Assembly: GCA_019973575.1 (NCBI GenBank)
Contig: BPUI01000001.1
Coordinates: forward strand, 1,156,342-1,220,341
Direction: 5' to 3'
Length of the DNA: 64,000 nt
Source of the DNA: Gemmatimonadetes bacterium T265
GTDB lineage: Bacteria; Gemmatimonadota; Gemmatimonadetes; Gemmatimonadales; Gemmatimonadaceae
Shown: positions 51,784 to 60,232 of the stretch, piece by piece
Numbering within the stretch: position 1 is the stretch's first letter
Layout: every line of letters starts with the position of its first letter
Made by a program: the position numbers and the translations under genes
The notes under the pieces: generated by a model
Told to the model about the DNA's origin: nothing
Database searches by the model: none
What the model saw: only the letters and a program-made list of their open reading frames with translations

Positions 51784-52809
51784 TTAGGCGTCCACCGGCG
51801 CGTGCGGCCACGCGTCGCGCGCGAGCGCGTACACGCCGAGCGCCACCGGCTCGGGCGACTTGGGCCAGCGCGCCGTCTCGGGCCCGACGTGGCGGAACCC
51901 GCACTTCTCCAGCACGCGCCGCGACGCCGCGTTCGCGGCGGCCACGGTGGTCCGCACGTCCGCGAGGTCGGGGAGTGCGCCGAACGCCCAGCCGAGCACC
52001 GCGCGCACGGCCTCGGTCGCGAGCCCGCGCCCCCACGAGGGGCGGGCGAGCACGTAGTGCACGGCCCCACGCTCGGGTGTGTCAAGGCTGAACTCGACGG
52101 CGCCGACCGCCGGCGCGCTGGTCGTGCCCTCGCGCACGGCCCAGACGTGCGTGTCCGCCTGGCCGACCGCGCCCCGGATGAATGCCGCGCTCTCCGCCAC
52201 GCTCCGGCTCGGCGGCCACGTCACGTACCGCGCGACCTCGGGGTCGGACGCGTACGCGTACACGGCCGGGGCGTCGCCGGGGCGGAACGCGGTGAGGCAC
52301 AGGCGCCAGGTGCGGAGCTCGGGCTGGGGCGGGAGCACGAGGGCGTCACGCATGCGTGGGGGCGCGGTGTGCTCGCCGGCCGGCGTCGCGAGCGCGGCGC
52401 GGAGCCGGGCCGCGGCCGCCCGCAGCGCGTCGTCGCCGGCCGGCGCCTGCCGGCACGGGTCGAGGTCGCCGCCGCGCCACACCGGGACGAGGTGCACGTG
52501 GGCGTGGTCGACCCCGAAGCCCTCGACCGCGATCCCGGCGCGCGGCGCGCCGGCCGCCGCCGCGACCGGGCCGGCCAGCGCGCGCACGCGGGCGAAGAGC
52601 CGCGCGTGGGCGTCGGCGTCGAGGTCGGCCACGTCGGGGACGTGCCGGCGGGGGACGAGCACGACGTGGCCCGGCGTGATCGGGGCGCGGTCGAGGAAGG
52701 CCACGTGCTCGGCGTCGGCCCACACGACGTGCGCGGGCGCCTCGCCGGCGGCGATGCGGCAGAACGCGCAGGCGGCGTCGCGGTCCACCCCGGGCTCTGC
52801 GTTAGGCAT
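51784..52809 (-). CDS. HIT-domain and GNAT acetyltransferase fusion protein
   Basis: 341 residues made of two enzymes. Residues 1-125 are a HIT hydrolase (CAFCRIAAGEAPAHVVWADA, RAPITPGHVVLVPRRHVPDV and the histidine triad HAHVHLVPV near residue 103). Residues about 150-341 are a RimJ/RimL-type GNAT (ALVLPPQPELRTWRLCLTAF, SWGRGLATEAVRAVLGWAFG, ANAASRRVLEKCGFRHVGPE). HIT enzymes hydrolyse nucleoside phosphoramidates or diadenosine polyphosphates. The ATG is inside the motif ATGCCTAAC and overlaps the end of the preceding gene by 8 bp. Confidence 0.82.
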   Translation of the reverse strand: MPNAEPGVDRDAACAFCRIAAGEAPAHVVWADAEHVAFLDRAPITPGHVVLVPRRHVPDVADLDADAHARLFARVRALAGPVAAAAGAPRAGIAVEGFGVDHAHVHLVPVWRGGDLDPCRQAPAGDDALRAAAARLRAALATPAGEHTAPPRMRDALVLPPQPELRTWRLCLTAFRPGDAPAVYAYASDPEVARYVTWPPSRSVAESAAFIRGAVGQADTHVWAVREGTTSAPAVGAVEFSLDTPERGAVHYVLARPSWGRGLATEAVRAVLGWAFGALPDLADVRTTVAAANAASRRVLEKCGFRHVGPETARWPKSPEPVALGVYALARDAWPHAPVDA

Positions 52810-54433
52810 TGCGCGGCGCCTCCTCCGCCGCGGGCGGCGGGTCCTCCAAGCCCCGGTGCCGGACGCGGCCGGAGCCAACCGCGTCGGGCGCGGACGCGTT
52901 AGGCATGCGTGCGTCCGGCACGGACGCCCCGGGCACCGGCCCGCCCCCGAGAGGCCGCGGCGTCCCGTACGTGAACCCGGCGAGGCCGCGGCCGCACCCG
53001 AGCCGCTCGAAGAACGCGACGGCCTGCGGCTGCGCGCCGAAGAACAGCACGCCGCGCGGCGAGTGCGCGACCGCGCGGTCCATCAGCGCCCGCCCGACAC
53101 CGCGGCGCCGGTGCGCGGGGTCGACGAGGATCTCGGGCACGGTCGCGACGAAGTAGCCGTCCGTGAGCACCCGCACCGCGCCCACCAGACGCTCGCCGCC
53201 GCCCGCGGCCGGGTCGGCCGCCCACGCGCCCACGTTCGTCGTGCGCTCGCGCGCCGCGGCGCCGCGGTCGCGGTCGTACGCCCGCGGCCACACGCGCCCG
53301 GCGAGCGCGAGGAACGCCTCGACCGAGAACCCGTCGGCGTAGCGGACCGGCGGCGCACCCGCGCCCGTCGCGCGCGGGGCGTCCTGGTGCGCCGCCGCGT
53401 GGTCCAGCCGCTTGGCGAGGTAGTACTTGGTGTCTGGTTGTGAGAGGTCCTTGGCAGTTTCGACCGCGCGCATGGCGTTAGGCACGAGGGCAGGATCGGG
53501 GGGCTGGCGCTGCGGGTTCGCGAGATCGGGCTTTGCCTTGAGCCGTCGTCGGACCACGTCCTCGGGCGAGCGCCCGTGGAGCACGCGCTGGCGCCGCCCG
53601 TTGTACGCCTGATTGTACCCCAAGAGCAGGTGCTCGAGGTCGCGGTGGCCTCCGACGGTGATCGTCAGCACCTCCTGCCCGATGCGCCCGTTGAAGCGCT
53701 CGACCATGCCGTTTGTCTGCGGGCTGTACGGCCGCGTCTTCCGGTGCTCGATGCCGAGCATCAGACACCGGGCCTCGAACGCGTCGGCGGTGAAGCAGGA
53801 GCCGCGGTCCGTGAGCAGGTAGCGGATGCGGAACGGGAGCGCCGCGACCGCCTCGTCCAGGAACGTGAGCGCACTACGCTCCGTATTGTCGTCCTTGACC
53901 GCGAGGTGGACGAAGCGGGAGCGCCGGTCGATGGCGACGAAGAGGTCACGCTTCCGGAACTCGCCGCCCCCGACGTGCAGCTTCGGCAGGTGCTTCACGT
54001 CGACGTGTACGAAGCCGAGGTCGTACGTGCGGAAGTGGCCCTGCCCGCGCCGTGGCCGCGCGTCCGCGTAGAGCGGCGGCAGATCGGCGAGGCGCTGCAG
54101 CCCCTCCGCCTTCAGGATGCGGTAGACGCTGTCCCGGGTGAGATGCGGGAGGAAGTGCTTGAGCGCGAACGTGAGGTCATCGAGTGGAAAGCGGGTCGCC
54201 TCGCGGACGGCACACACGATGGCGCGCTCCGCCTCAGTCGCCTTCCACGGCAGGGTCTTGGGGCGCGACGAGTGATCGGCGCAGTCGTCGGGCCCACGCC
54301 GGCGCCACTTCCGCACGGTCTCGGTGCTAACGCCGTAGCGCGCAGCCAGCACGCCTGCGGGTTCGGTCGCGCGGGCGATCTCGGCGCGGACCGCCGGGGT
54401 CGTGCGCGCGCTCGGGTGAATGGAGAGCGTCAC
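52802..54433 (-). CDS. Chimeric frame: IS481 transposase reading through into a GNAT domain
   Basis: 543 codons. Residues 1-334 are an IS481-type transposase: helix-turn-helix VLAARYGVSTETVRKWRRRG, then the DDE core with FVHVDVKHLPKLHVGGGEFR, RIRYLLTDRGSCFTADAFEA and RPYSPQTNGMVERFNGRIGQ. The element has no stop before its end (SQPDT), so the frame runs into host DNA (KYYLAKRLDHAAAH) and through a complete GNAT domain (RYADGFSVEAFLALAGRVWP, EILVDPAHRRRGVGRALMDR). The GNAT part is the second half of the gene disrupted by the insertion. Confidence 0.85.
   Translation of the reverse strand: MTLSIHPSARTTPAVRAEIARATEPAGVLAARYGVSTETVRKWRRRGPDDCADHSSRPKTLPWKATEAERAIVCAVREATRFPLDDLTFALKHFLPHLTRDSVYRILKAEGLQRLADLPPLYADARPRRGQGHFRTYDLGFVHVDVKHLPKLHVGGGEFRKRDLFVAIDRRSRFVHLAVKDDNTERSALTFLDEAVAALPFRIRYLLTDRGSCFTADAFEARCLMLGIEHRKTRPYSPQTNGMVERFNGRIGQEVLTITVGGHRDLEHLLLGYNQAYNGRRQRVLHGRSPEDVVRRRLKAKPDLANPQRQPPDPALVPNAMRAVETAKDLSQPDTKYYLAKRLDHAAAHQDAPRATGAGAPPVRYADGFSVEAFLALAGRVWPRAYDRDRGAAARERTTNVGAWAADPAAGGGERLVGAVRVLTDGYFVATVPEILVDPAHRRRGVGRALMDRAVAHSPRGVLFFGAQPQAVAFFERLGCGRGLAGFTYGTPRPLGGGPVPGASVPDARMPNASAPDAVGSGRVRHRGLEDPPPAAEEAPRNA
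53425..53430. repeat. 6-bp target-site duplication ACTTGG (left copy)
   Basis: Directly abuts the left terminal repeat of the IS481 element. The other copy is at 54565-54570. The match is exact and the spacing is zero on both sides, as expected for one insertion event without later rearrangement. Confidence 0.85.
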
Positions 54434-54564
54434 GGTGTCTCCTTGCGCGGCGTCGCGGCGGCCCGCGCCGCCGCACGGCGGGCAGCGCGCAGCTCACTCA
54501 ACTCCCACCCAAAGACCTCCCGCACATACCGGGCCGGGTCCCAATGATGTTCCGCAACCAGACA
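53431..54564 (-). mobile_element. IS481-family insertion sequence, 1134 bp, ends resolved
   Basis: The terminal inverted repeats share TGTCTGGTTG: at 53431-53440 on the plus strand and as CAACCAGACA at 54555-54564. The flanking bases ACTTGG at 53425-53430 and 54565-54570 are identical, a 6-bp target duplication. The transposase start is 131 bp inside one end. Removing the element plus one ACTTGG restores one open frame across the site (GGAKYYLAKRLDH), which proves the borders. Confidence 0.9.
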
Positions 54565-54976
54565 ACTTGGCCCCGCCCGGCGGGTGGTCCGGCAGCGCGC
54601 CGAACACGCGGTAGCCGGCCCGCTCGTAGAACGGGCGCGCCTGGAAGCTGTACGTGTCGAGGTAGACGCCGAGGCACCCGCGCCCGCGCGCGGCGGCCTC
54701 GACGGCCGCGAGCAGACGCCGGCCGTGGCCGCGTCCGCGGAGGCGCTCGTCGACCCAGAGGGCCTTGAGGAAGCACCAGCCCGCGTTGATCTCGCCGAGC
54801 GCGCCGCCGAGGACCGCACCCGCGCCGTCGCGGAGCACCAGATCGAGATTGCGCCACGGCCACGGGAAGTCGTGCGCGGCATTGTAGGCGACCAGGCCGT
54901 CGACGACCGCTTCGCGGTCGCCCGGCCGGAGGTCGGCACTGATCGTCAGCGTGTCGGCGCCGGGGACGTCGGCCAT
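54565..54976 (-). pseudogene. First half of a double-GNAT gene, interrupted by IS481
   Basis: 137 codons of a GNAT domain from ATG 54976: LTISADLRPGDREAVVDGLV, FLKALWVDERLRGRGHGRRL, LDTYSFQARPFYERAGYRVF and GALPDHPPGGAK. The IS insertion cuts after GGAK. Joining across the element gives GGAKYYLAKRLDHAAAHQDA, the expected GNAT C-terminus (PPGxxKYYLAKRL), continuing in frame into a second GNAT (to 52802). The ancestral protein was therefore a tandem GNAT-GNAT fusion of about 345 residues. The present frame runs into the IS and stops at 54494. Confidence 0.75.
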
Positions 54977-55103
54977 GCGGCGCCGTACGGGCCGGGCGCG
55001 GATCGGGTTGCAGCCGACGACGCGGCGCGCGCGGCGTGTGCCGGCTGCGAGTTGAACGCGTCGGGGCCGGGGTCGTCCCCGCCGTGCCCCGCGGCCCCGA
55101 GCG

Positions 55104-55553
55104 CTACGGCGCGTCGAGCAGCACGATCTCGACCGGCGCGCCGTCGCGCAGGCCGTACGTCTCGCGCAACCCCCGGGCGGCGACGACCTCCACCACCCAC
55201 GGGTCCGGACGGTCGCGCGCGGCGGTCGTCGTCGTCCAGAGCCAGGCCGGCTCGTCGGCGAGGGTGACGAGCCAGCAGGGCACGAGCAGGATGTCGCGCT
55301 CCCCGCTGTACTCCGCGCGGTCGAAAGCGACCGTCCGGCGGACGACGTCGGGGTCGAACCAGTCGAACGCGTGGGGAAGCGCGACGTTGAGCGAGCCGGG
55401 GAAGACCGGGTGGCCCACCTTCCTGGCGTACGCGGCGTTGAACAGCGCCAGCCAGCGGGACGCGTCGCCCTTGCCGCGTTGGACGCGGCCCGCGAGTCGG
55501 CGCTCCACCGCGGGGTGCCCGCCGTCGCAGCGCTCGCCCTCCCCGTCGCGCAC
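55104..55553 (-). CDS. DUF120-like (CTP-dependent riboflavin kinase fold) protein
   Basis: About 149 residues. The pattern RLAGRVQRGKGDASRWLALF, GHPVFPGSLNVALPHAFDW and GLRETYGLRDGAPVEIVLL matches the RFK/DUF120 barrel of archaeal CTP-dependent riboflavin kinases (xGxG near the N-terminus, PGTLN loop, LRD-GD-VE near the C-terminus). These are mainly archaeal; bacterial members are less common. The loop has FPGSLN in place of the usual PGTLN. The GTG at 55553 is tentative. Function in flavin metabolism is possible but unproven. Confidence 0.65.
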   Translation of the reverse strand: MRDGEGERCDGGHPAVERRLAGRVQRGKGDASRWLALFNAAYARKVGHPVFPGSLNVALPHAFDWFDPDVVRRTVAFDRAEYSGERDILLVPCWLVTLADEPAWLWTTTTAARDRPDPWVVEVVAARGLRETYGLRDGAPVEIVLLDAP

Positions 55554-56049
55554 GACGTTAGGCGTGACGGACGGCGCCGCGGGGCGCCACCGCCCGCGCG
55601 GGCCGCGCCCGGAGGTCGACGCGCGTCGGCAGGCCCGTGCTGGACATGGCCGTCCTACGCGCGGCGGCGGCGGAGGTGTCACTGCGCGCAGGTGGAGCGC
55701 TCGCCGTGGACGGCCCGGTCATCCCCGTGCCCCGGAATGCCGTAGCGGTGGCGCGCGCCGGTGGCCCCGGACGGCGGGACTCCCACGCGCGCCTGACGGC
55801 GGGAAGGGGCGTGCCGTCCCGGCCTGTGGTGAGATCCGCGGCGGCGTGTCTCAGCCGCTAGGCCGGATGGGGTCTTGAACGCCGGGCGACGGTGGCCTGA
55901 GCCGATTTCGGGGCGAACTACGCGTTCGTTCTTACGCGGGGCACGCGCGATTCGCACGTCGGCGGTGGCTTCGTGGCGGCGTGCTCGCGAAGGGGAGTCC
56001 CGGCACGGCAAAGGTTCTCGAGTTCGGCACCCCAGCAAAGGAGATCTAC
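55554..56049. other. Gene-free region, falling GC content
   Basis: About 500 bp between divergent genes. It has one GTTAGGC at its left edge (55557). From about 55870 the GC content drops towards the protease gene. Frames here lack protein-like features. The last 30 bp carry AAAGGAG, the ribosome site of the next gene. Confidence 0.45.
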
Positions 56050-57220
56050 ATGAGCGACCACCCAAGATCGGAGCATCTGCAGCACGAATCCGGACAAGCC
56101 TGTGCTGCGCGGCCACTGGGCACGATCGACTTGCTCGCGCGCGAGACGGAACGCCTGCGTCGCGTGCTTCCGGCCGAACTCAGAATGCTGAAGTCCACCA
56201 ACAGCTTCTCGCCGCTCGGCGGCCAATCCGCGGATCTCCCACCTCAACTCAGCCGCGTGACCGGGACCGATCAGTCCGCCTGCAACGTGCGATCGGGCGG
56301 GTCCGTCGTGCGTGGGCTGCTGGGGGCCGACGGTATGCAGCTCAGCCGCGAAGAAATCGCCGCCGCCGGCCGAAGCGCGACGCGTGCGGCACCGTTCCGG
56401 CCCGAATGGGTGGAGGCGCGTCCGGCGCCCCTGAGCTCTCTCGTTCCGCGGGAACGCGATCTACGCCGCATCAACGGCAAGCGCCTGCGACCACACGGCT
56501 ACGTCTTCGGCAACGACGACCGGCAGCCCTTTTATCCCTCCGGCTACCCGTGGCAGTGCGTCGGGAAGCTGCTGGTCTGGACGAATCCGTCGTCGCCGAG
56601 TTCGCAGAGCACGGGAACCGGTACGCTCGTCGGCCCCAATCTCGTGCTGACGGCGGGACACATGGCGCCTTGGGGGAGCGACCCCTGGATGATGCAGTTC
56701 ATCCCGGCCTACTACAACGGATCGTCCATCCTCGGCGCGGGGGTCTACTCGTACGTCGAGTCGTATCGGGGCAACAGCGGTGCCGACAGCAAGGCTGTGG
56801 GACCACCTGTTGCTGAAGCTCTATGATCCGATCGGCAGCTCGATCGGCTGGATGGGCACCCGCACGTACGACGACGGCTGGGAAGACGAGAACGTGTGGA
56901 CACTCGTCGGTTACCCTGGTGCCGTCGCCGGCGCGAACCAGCCGTCCTGGCAAGGCGGGATCAGCTTCCACGACGACGACGACGAAGATGGGGATGCCAT
57001 GGAGCTTGAGACGGACAATGGCGATTCCTCGCCGGGCGATTCCGGCGGCCCGTTCTTCGCGCAGTGGGACGATGGCCCGCACATCGTCGGCGTCGACTCC
57101 GGCGGTGAGGAAGAGTACCAGTTCCCATTCTCCAGTCAGCAGAACAACATCGCGGCCGGCGGCAAGGCGATCGTCGATCTCGTGCTGTGGGGTCAGGCGA
57201 ACTGGCCGGTTGATCCGTAG
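56050..57220 (+). pseudogene. Trypsin-like serine protease (glutamyl-endopeptidase type), frameshifted
   Basis: Strong AAAGGAG before ATG 56050. The first frame gives a propeptide-like 160 residues, then WQCVGKLLVWTNPSSPSSQS, GTGTLVGPNLVLTAGHMAPW (catalytic histidine) and GVYSYVESYRGNSGADSKA. At about 56794 (AAGGCTGTGGGACC) one extra base moves the reading frame; the next frame gives WDHLLLKLYDPIGSSIGWMG, NGDSSPGDSGGPFFAQWDDG (serine nucleophile) and the C-terminus. Restoring one base gives a complete S1 protease of about 389 residues. No signal peptide is obvious. Codon use has lower GC3 than neighbours. Confidence 0.8.
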
Positions 57221-57383
57221 GCTCCGTGGACAGGCGGGAGGGGCCGGGCCTTGCTGGCGTGGGGAACGAGCCGTCTACCTCGCGCTCGACCGGCGGGTAC
57301 TCCGTCGGTTGGTCGGCGGCGGCGCCGTCCCCGTCCCCCACCGGGCACCGACTGCATGGTACCTGCCGCGTTCCACGGGCGCT

Positions 57384-58211
57384 CTACGGGAACCTTGGGA
57401 ACTGTAGGTAACCGGCGCCGACCCGCCCAGCGGTGACGATCACCGCGTCGTAGCTGCTGGTTGGCCCGCACGGGTCGCCCTGGAGCAGGGGAGGTGCTGG
57501 CTCCATGTTGATCCGAAATGTGACGGGCACGTACATGCGCTGTCGGACTTTGCGCCCATCCGTAGCCGCGGCGTAGAAGGGCACCTTCGCGAGCCCCTGC
57601 GCCACCGACGTCGCGAACGCCTCGTCCGTTCCCGGGGCACGCGATATCTGGAGTGTCGAGGCGTCCAAGCGCCCGAGCGTGTCGACGATGAACGTCGCCA
57701 GCAGGCTCCCCGTCCTCCCATGGTCCCGCAGGTCGGGCGGGAACATCATCCGGACCTTTCCGGGGACGAGGGCGGCCTTCTTCTCGACCTGACACGCGAG
57801 CAGCGGCGTCTGCGCGCCGAGCGCGGAGTCGAGTTCGGCGCCGTGCAGCACGTGGTACGGGGATGCAGCCGACGGCGGGACCGCGCCGATCACGTACTCG
57901 CGTTGGTCGTCGGCGTCGGCCGTCGCCAACGTGATCGGCGGCCCGAGGTACGCCACGCCCAGCGCCACATAGTACGTCCCGGGTTTGGGCGCGTCGAGGT
58001 AGAACGCGCCGTCCGCGCCGGTCTGCCCGCTGACGACGACTGTGTCGCGTACGCTATCGACTCTGGTGACGAGGCGCACGGCCAGGCCCGCGACCGGGCG
58101 GTGCATCGCGCTGTCGACGACCCGGCCAGCGACCGTTTGCGCGACGAGCGCGGCGGGGAGCACGGCCAGCGCGGCGGCGCATCCGAAGACCGATCGACAC
58201 CGTGGGAGCAT
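57384..58211 (-). CDS. Exported TonB C-terminal domain protein with carboxypeptidase-regulatory-like domain
   Basis: 275 residues. Sec signal FGCAAALAVLPAALVAQ; residues 25-90 are a carboxypeptidase-regulatory-like beta fold (TVAGRVVDSAMHRPVAGLAV, GADGAFYLDAPKPGTYYVAL). Residues 160-245 are a TonB C-terminal-like fold (SLLATFIVDTLGRLDASTLQ, VPVTFRINM). Such proteins occur widely in Gemmatimonadota and Bacteroidota; they may contact outer-membrane receptors. No membrane anchor other than the signal is seen. Confidence 0.75.
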   Translation of the reverse strand: MLPRCRSVFGCAAALAVLPAALVAQTVAGRVVDSAMHRPVAGLAVRLVTRVDSVRDTVVVSGQTGADGAFYLDAPKPGTYYVALGVAYLGPPITLATADADDQREYVIGAVPPSAASPYHVLHGAELDSALGAQTPLLACQVEKKAALVPGKVRMMFPPDLRDHGRTGSLLATFIVDTLGRLDASTLQISRAPGTDEAFATSVAQGLAKVPFYAAATDGRKVRQRMYVPVTFRINMEPAPPLLQGDPCGPTSSYDAVIVTAGRVGAGYLQFPRFP

Positions 58212-58461
58212 GGCCGCGGAACGGGGTACGGTGAGATCGGGACGGAACGATGCGCTCGATCGCGCTTCAGCGACCCCAACGGTTGTCGCAAGTTACGCGA
58301 CGCGCGTTGTCGCGCGGGTGGGTGCGCGGACGTCCGTGCCGGCCCCATGCGGGCGCGGCGGGGAAGCCGACCGCGGCGTCAGTCCGCCCGGACGCGCAAA
58401 CGGACGCCACAGCCTCGGCGCCCGCCAGCACAACTTGGTAATCGTGAATCACTTACGAGAA

Positions 58462-58506
58462 TGGCTAGGGAGGGAATCGAACTCCCGACACGCGGATTCT
58501 CAGTCC
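58462..58506 (-). repeat. Degenerate tRNA 3' fragment, possible attachment site
   Basis: On the minus strand the sequence runs from an anticodon arm (GGACTGAGAATCC, loop CTGAGAA as in tRNA-Leu GAG) through a T-loop word GAGTTCGATTCCC to an acceptor end CCTAGCCA. The 5' half of a tRNA is missing, the variable region is too short for leucine and the T stem has one mismatch, so it is not a working tRNA gene. Such 3' ends are left at integration sites of tyrosine-integrase elements. It lies just before a Fic plus type I restriction block. Confidence 0.4.
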
Positions 58507-58671
58507 AGTCACCGAACCGGCGGACAGGCGCGGACAGGGGCAGACCAGCTTCGATCCAAGAGCTGTCCATGCCTTCGGCCCCAGACGACCGCGTCCGGTC
58601 CGGTTCTGCCGGCTCGACGTTGTTATCCGGCATGTTACCCGGCCGGGTTGCCGGAGCGATCCTACCCCCGT

Positions 58672-59925
58672 TCAGCCGTGGCTCCGTGACGCCTCGTCAT
58701 CAGCGGCGAAATCCGCGGCCTCGAACGCGGACCGGGGCTCCGCCACCGGGGGTGGATCGAACTCGGTGCGGTTGAGGATCTCGAGCTGCCGATCGTAGAC
58801 GTAGAGGCGTCCGTAAGTCCGGCCGGTAGCCTCCCGCGCGATCCCGAGCGCCTCGAGGCGGCCGAGCGCCGAGGTCACCGTCGGCACGGACAGATCGAGC
58901 GCCTCGGCCGTGCGCCCGATCGAGACGATCACGCGCTGACGCAGGTGCTCGTAGACGCGGTGCGTCGACAGGGCACTCTTCCCGACCGCGAGCGTGCGCT
59001 GACGATCGGCCTCGAACAGGGCGCGCAGGTCGCTCGTCGTGCGAGATGCCTGATTCGCGGTCTGCTCCACGCCGGTGAGGTAGAAGTCGAGCCACCCCTC
59101 CCAGTCACCCTCGGCGCGGACCCGCTGGAGCGCGTCGTAGTAGAGCTCGCGGTGCTGCTTGAAGTACAGGCTGAGGTAGAGGAACGGCTGGCTCAACGCG
59201 CTCTCCGCGCAGAGCAGGAAGGTGATCAGCAGTCGCCCGAGCCGTCCGTTGCCGTCGAGGAACGGGTGGATGGTCTCGAACTGTACGTGGACGAGCCCGG
59301 CCTTGACGATCGGCCGCGTGCCCGGGGCGTGGATGAACATCTCGAGGTCGCCGAGTGCGCGCAGCATCTCGTGCGGGGGCGGCGGGACGAAGCGCGCGTT
59401 CCCGGGCCGTGACCCGCCGATCCAGTTCTGCGTACGGCGGAACTCGCCCGGGGTCTGTGCGCTCCCGCGCCCGCCCGCCATCAGCACGCGGTGGATGTCC
59501 CGAATCAGTCGCAGGCTGACCGGCACCCCGGCGCGGATGCGCTCGTGGCCGAACATGAGTGCCTGGACGTAGCGCGACACTTCCTGCACGTCGTCGACCG
59601 GTATGCCTGGCGCGGCAGCGTTCTCGTACTGCAGGAGGTCGGAGAGCGTCGATTGCGTGCCCTCGATTTGGCTCGACAGCACCGCCTCTTTCCGCACGTA
59701 GGCGTAGAGCAGGAGGTCGGGGTCGAGCGACGCCGAGATGCCGTCGAGCCGCCCGAGGGCGTGGCTGGCCGCTTCGAGGCGTTCGAGCAGCACGCCGCCG
59801 AAGTCCAGCGGAGGGACCGGCGGGAGGGGCGCAGGAACGAACGCCGTGTACCCCTCCGGACCCGCCTGCTGCCGGATCAAGGTTCCCACACGCGGGATGG
59901 TGCTCGTCAGGCGAGGGTTCGTCAT
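58672..59925 (-). CDS. Fic family protein with N-terminal inhibitory motif (class II) and winged helix
   Basis: 417 residues. The N-terminal inhibitory helix has KEAVLSSQIEGTQSTLSDLL (S/TxxxEG, near residue 82), which blocks ATP binding in class II Fic proteins. The Fic motif is HPFLDGNGRLGRLLITFLL near residue 227. A C-terminal winged helix (SIGRTAEALDLSVPTVTSAL) follows. It should transfer AMP or another nucleotide group to a target protein. It is divergent from the type I restriction genes. Confidence 0.9.
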   Translation of the reverse strand: MTNPRLTSTIPRVGTLIRQQAGPEGYTAFVPAPLPPVPPLDFGGVLLERLEAASHALGRLDGISASLDPDLLLYAYVRKEAVLSSQIEGTQSTLSDLLQYENAAAPGIPVDDVQEVSRYVQALMFGHERIRAGVPVSLRLIRDIHRVLMAGGRGSAQTPGEFRRTQNWIGGSRPGNARFVPPPPHEMLRALGDLEMFIHAPGTRPIVKAGLVHVQFETIHPFLDGNGRLGRLLITFLLCAESALSQPFLYLSLYFKQHRELYYDALQRVRAEGDWEGWLDFYLTGVEQTANQASRTTSDLRALFEADRQRTLAVGKSALSTHRVYEHLRQRVIVSIGRTAEALDLSVPTVTSALGRLEALGIAREATGRTYGRLYVYDRQLEILNRTEFDPPPVAEPRSAFEAADFAADDEASRSHG

Positions 59926-59998
59926 AAGCGGTGCTGGCGCCGGCCTGTGCAGGAGGTAGGTAGGGCGCGCGGGCGTGGTCCAACCACCGTGCGACGAA

Positions 59999-60027
59999 AT
60001 TATAGCTTACCCTGCTATCCTTTACAT
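59999..60027 (-). promoter_or_regulatory. Promoter of the fic gene with consensus TATAAT
   Basis: On the minus strand TATAAT (60004-59999) is preceded by about 16-17 bp and a weak ATGTAA/TGTAAA box (60027-60021). It lies about 75 bp before the Fic start codon in an AT-rich gap (59926-60232) between fic and hsdR. TTTGAAAGG (60050-60058) on the plus strand may belong to the hsdR promoter, but no good -10 follows. Confidence 0.45.
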
Positions 60028-60232
60028 CGGGCGTCGTCTTTGAAAGGTTGTTGAGGCTTTCCGACCCGGATCGGAGACCACAGCCACCACCTTTTAAGTC
60101 GTGAGGCCCGAGCCGCCGACGGCCAGACTCGGCCGGTGTGGCTTGTCGGCGCAGCCGTGTATCGTGCGTCACCACCCGCCGGCCGCTCTCCAGCTCGGCG
60201 TGCGCCGCCCGGTGGTGCCCGCGACCGCGCCC

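Noticed and set aside
53425..54570. Transposase-GNAT frame as a natural fusion gene
   Set aside because: The exact terminal repeats, target duplication and frame restoration on removal show it arose by insertion.
55637..55861. Short plus-strand frame starting MLDMAVLRAAAAEV
   Set aside because: No ribosome site, no motif and the second half is low complexity; likely chance.
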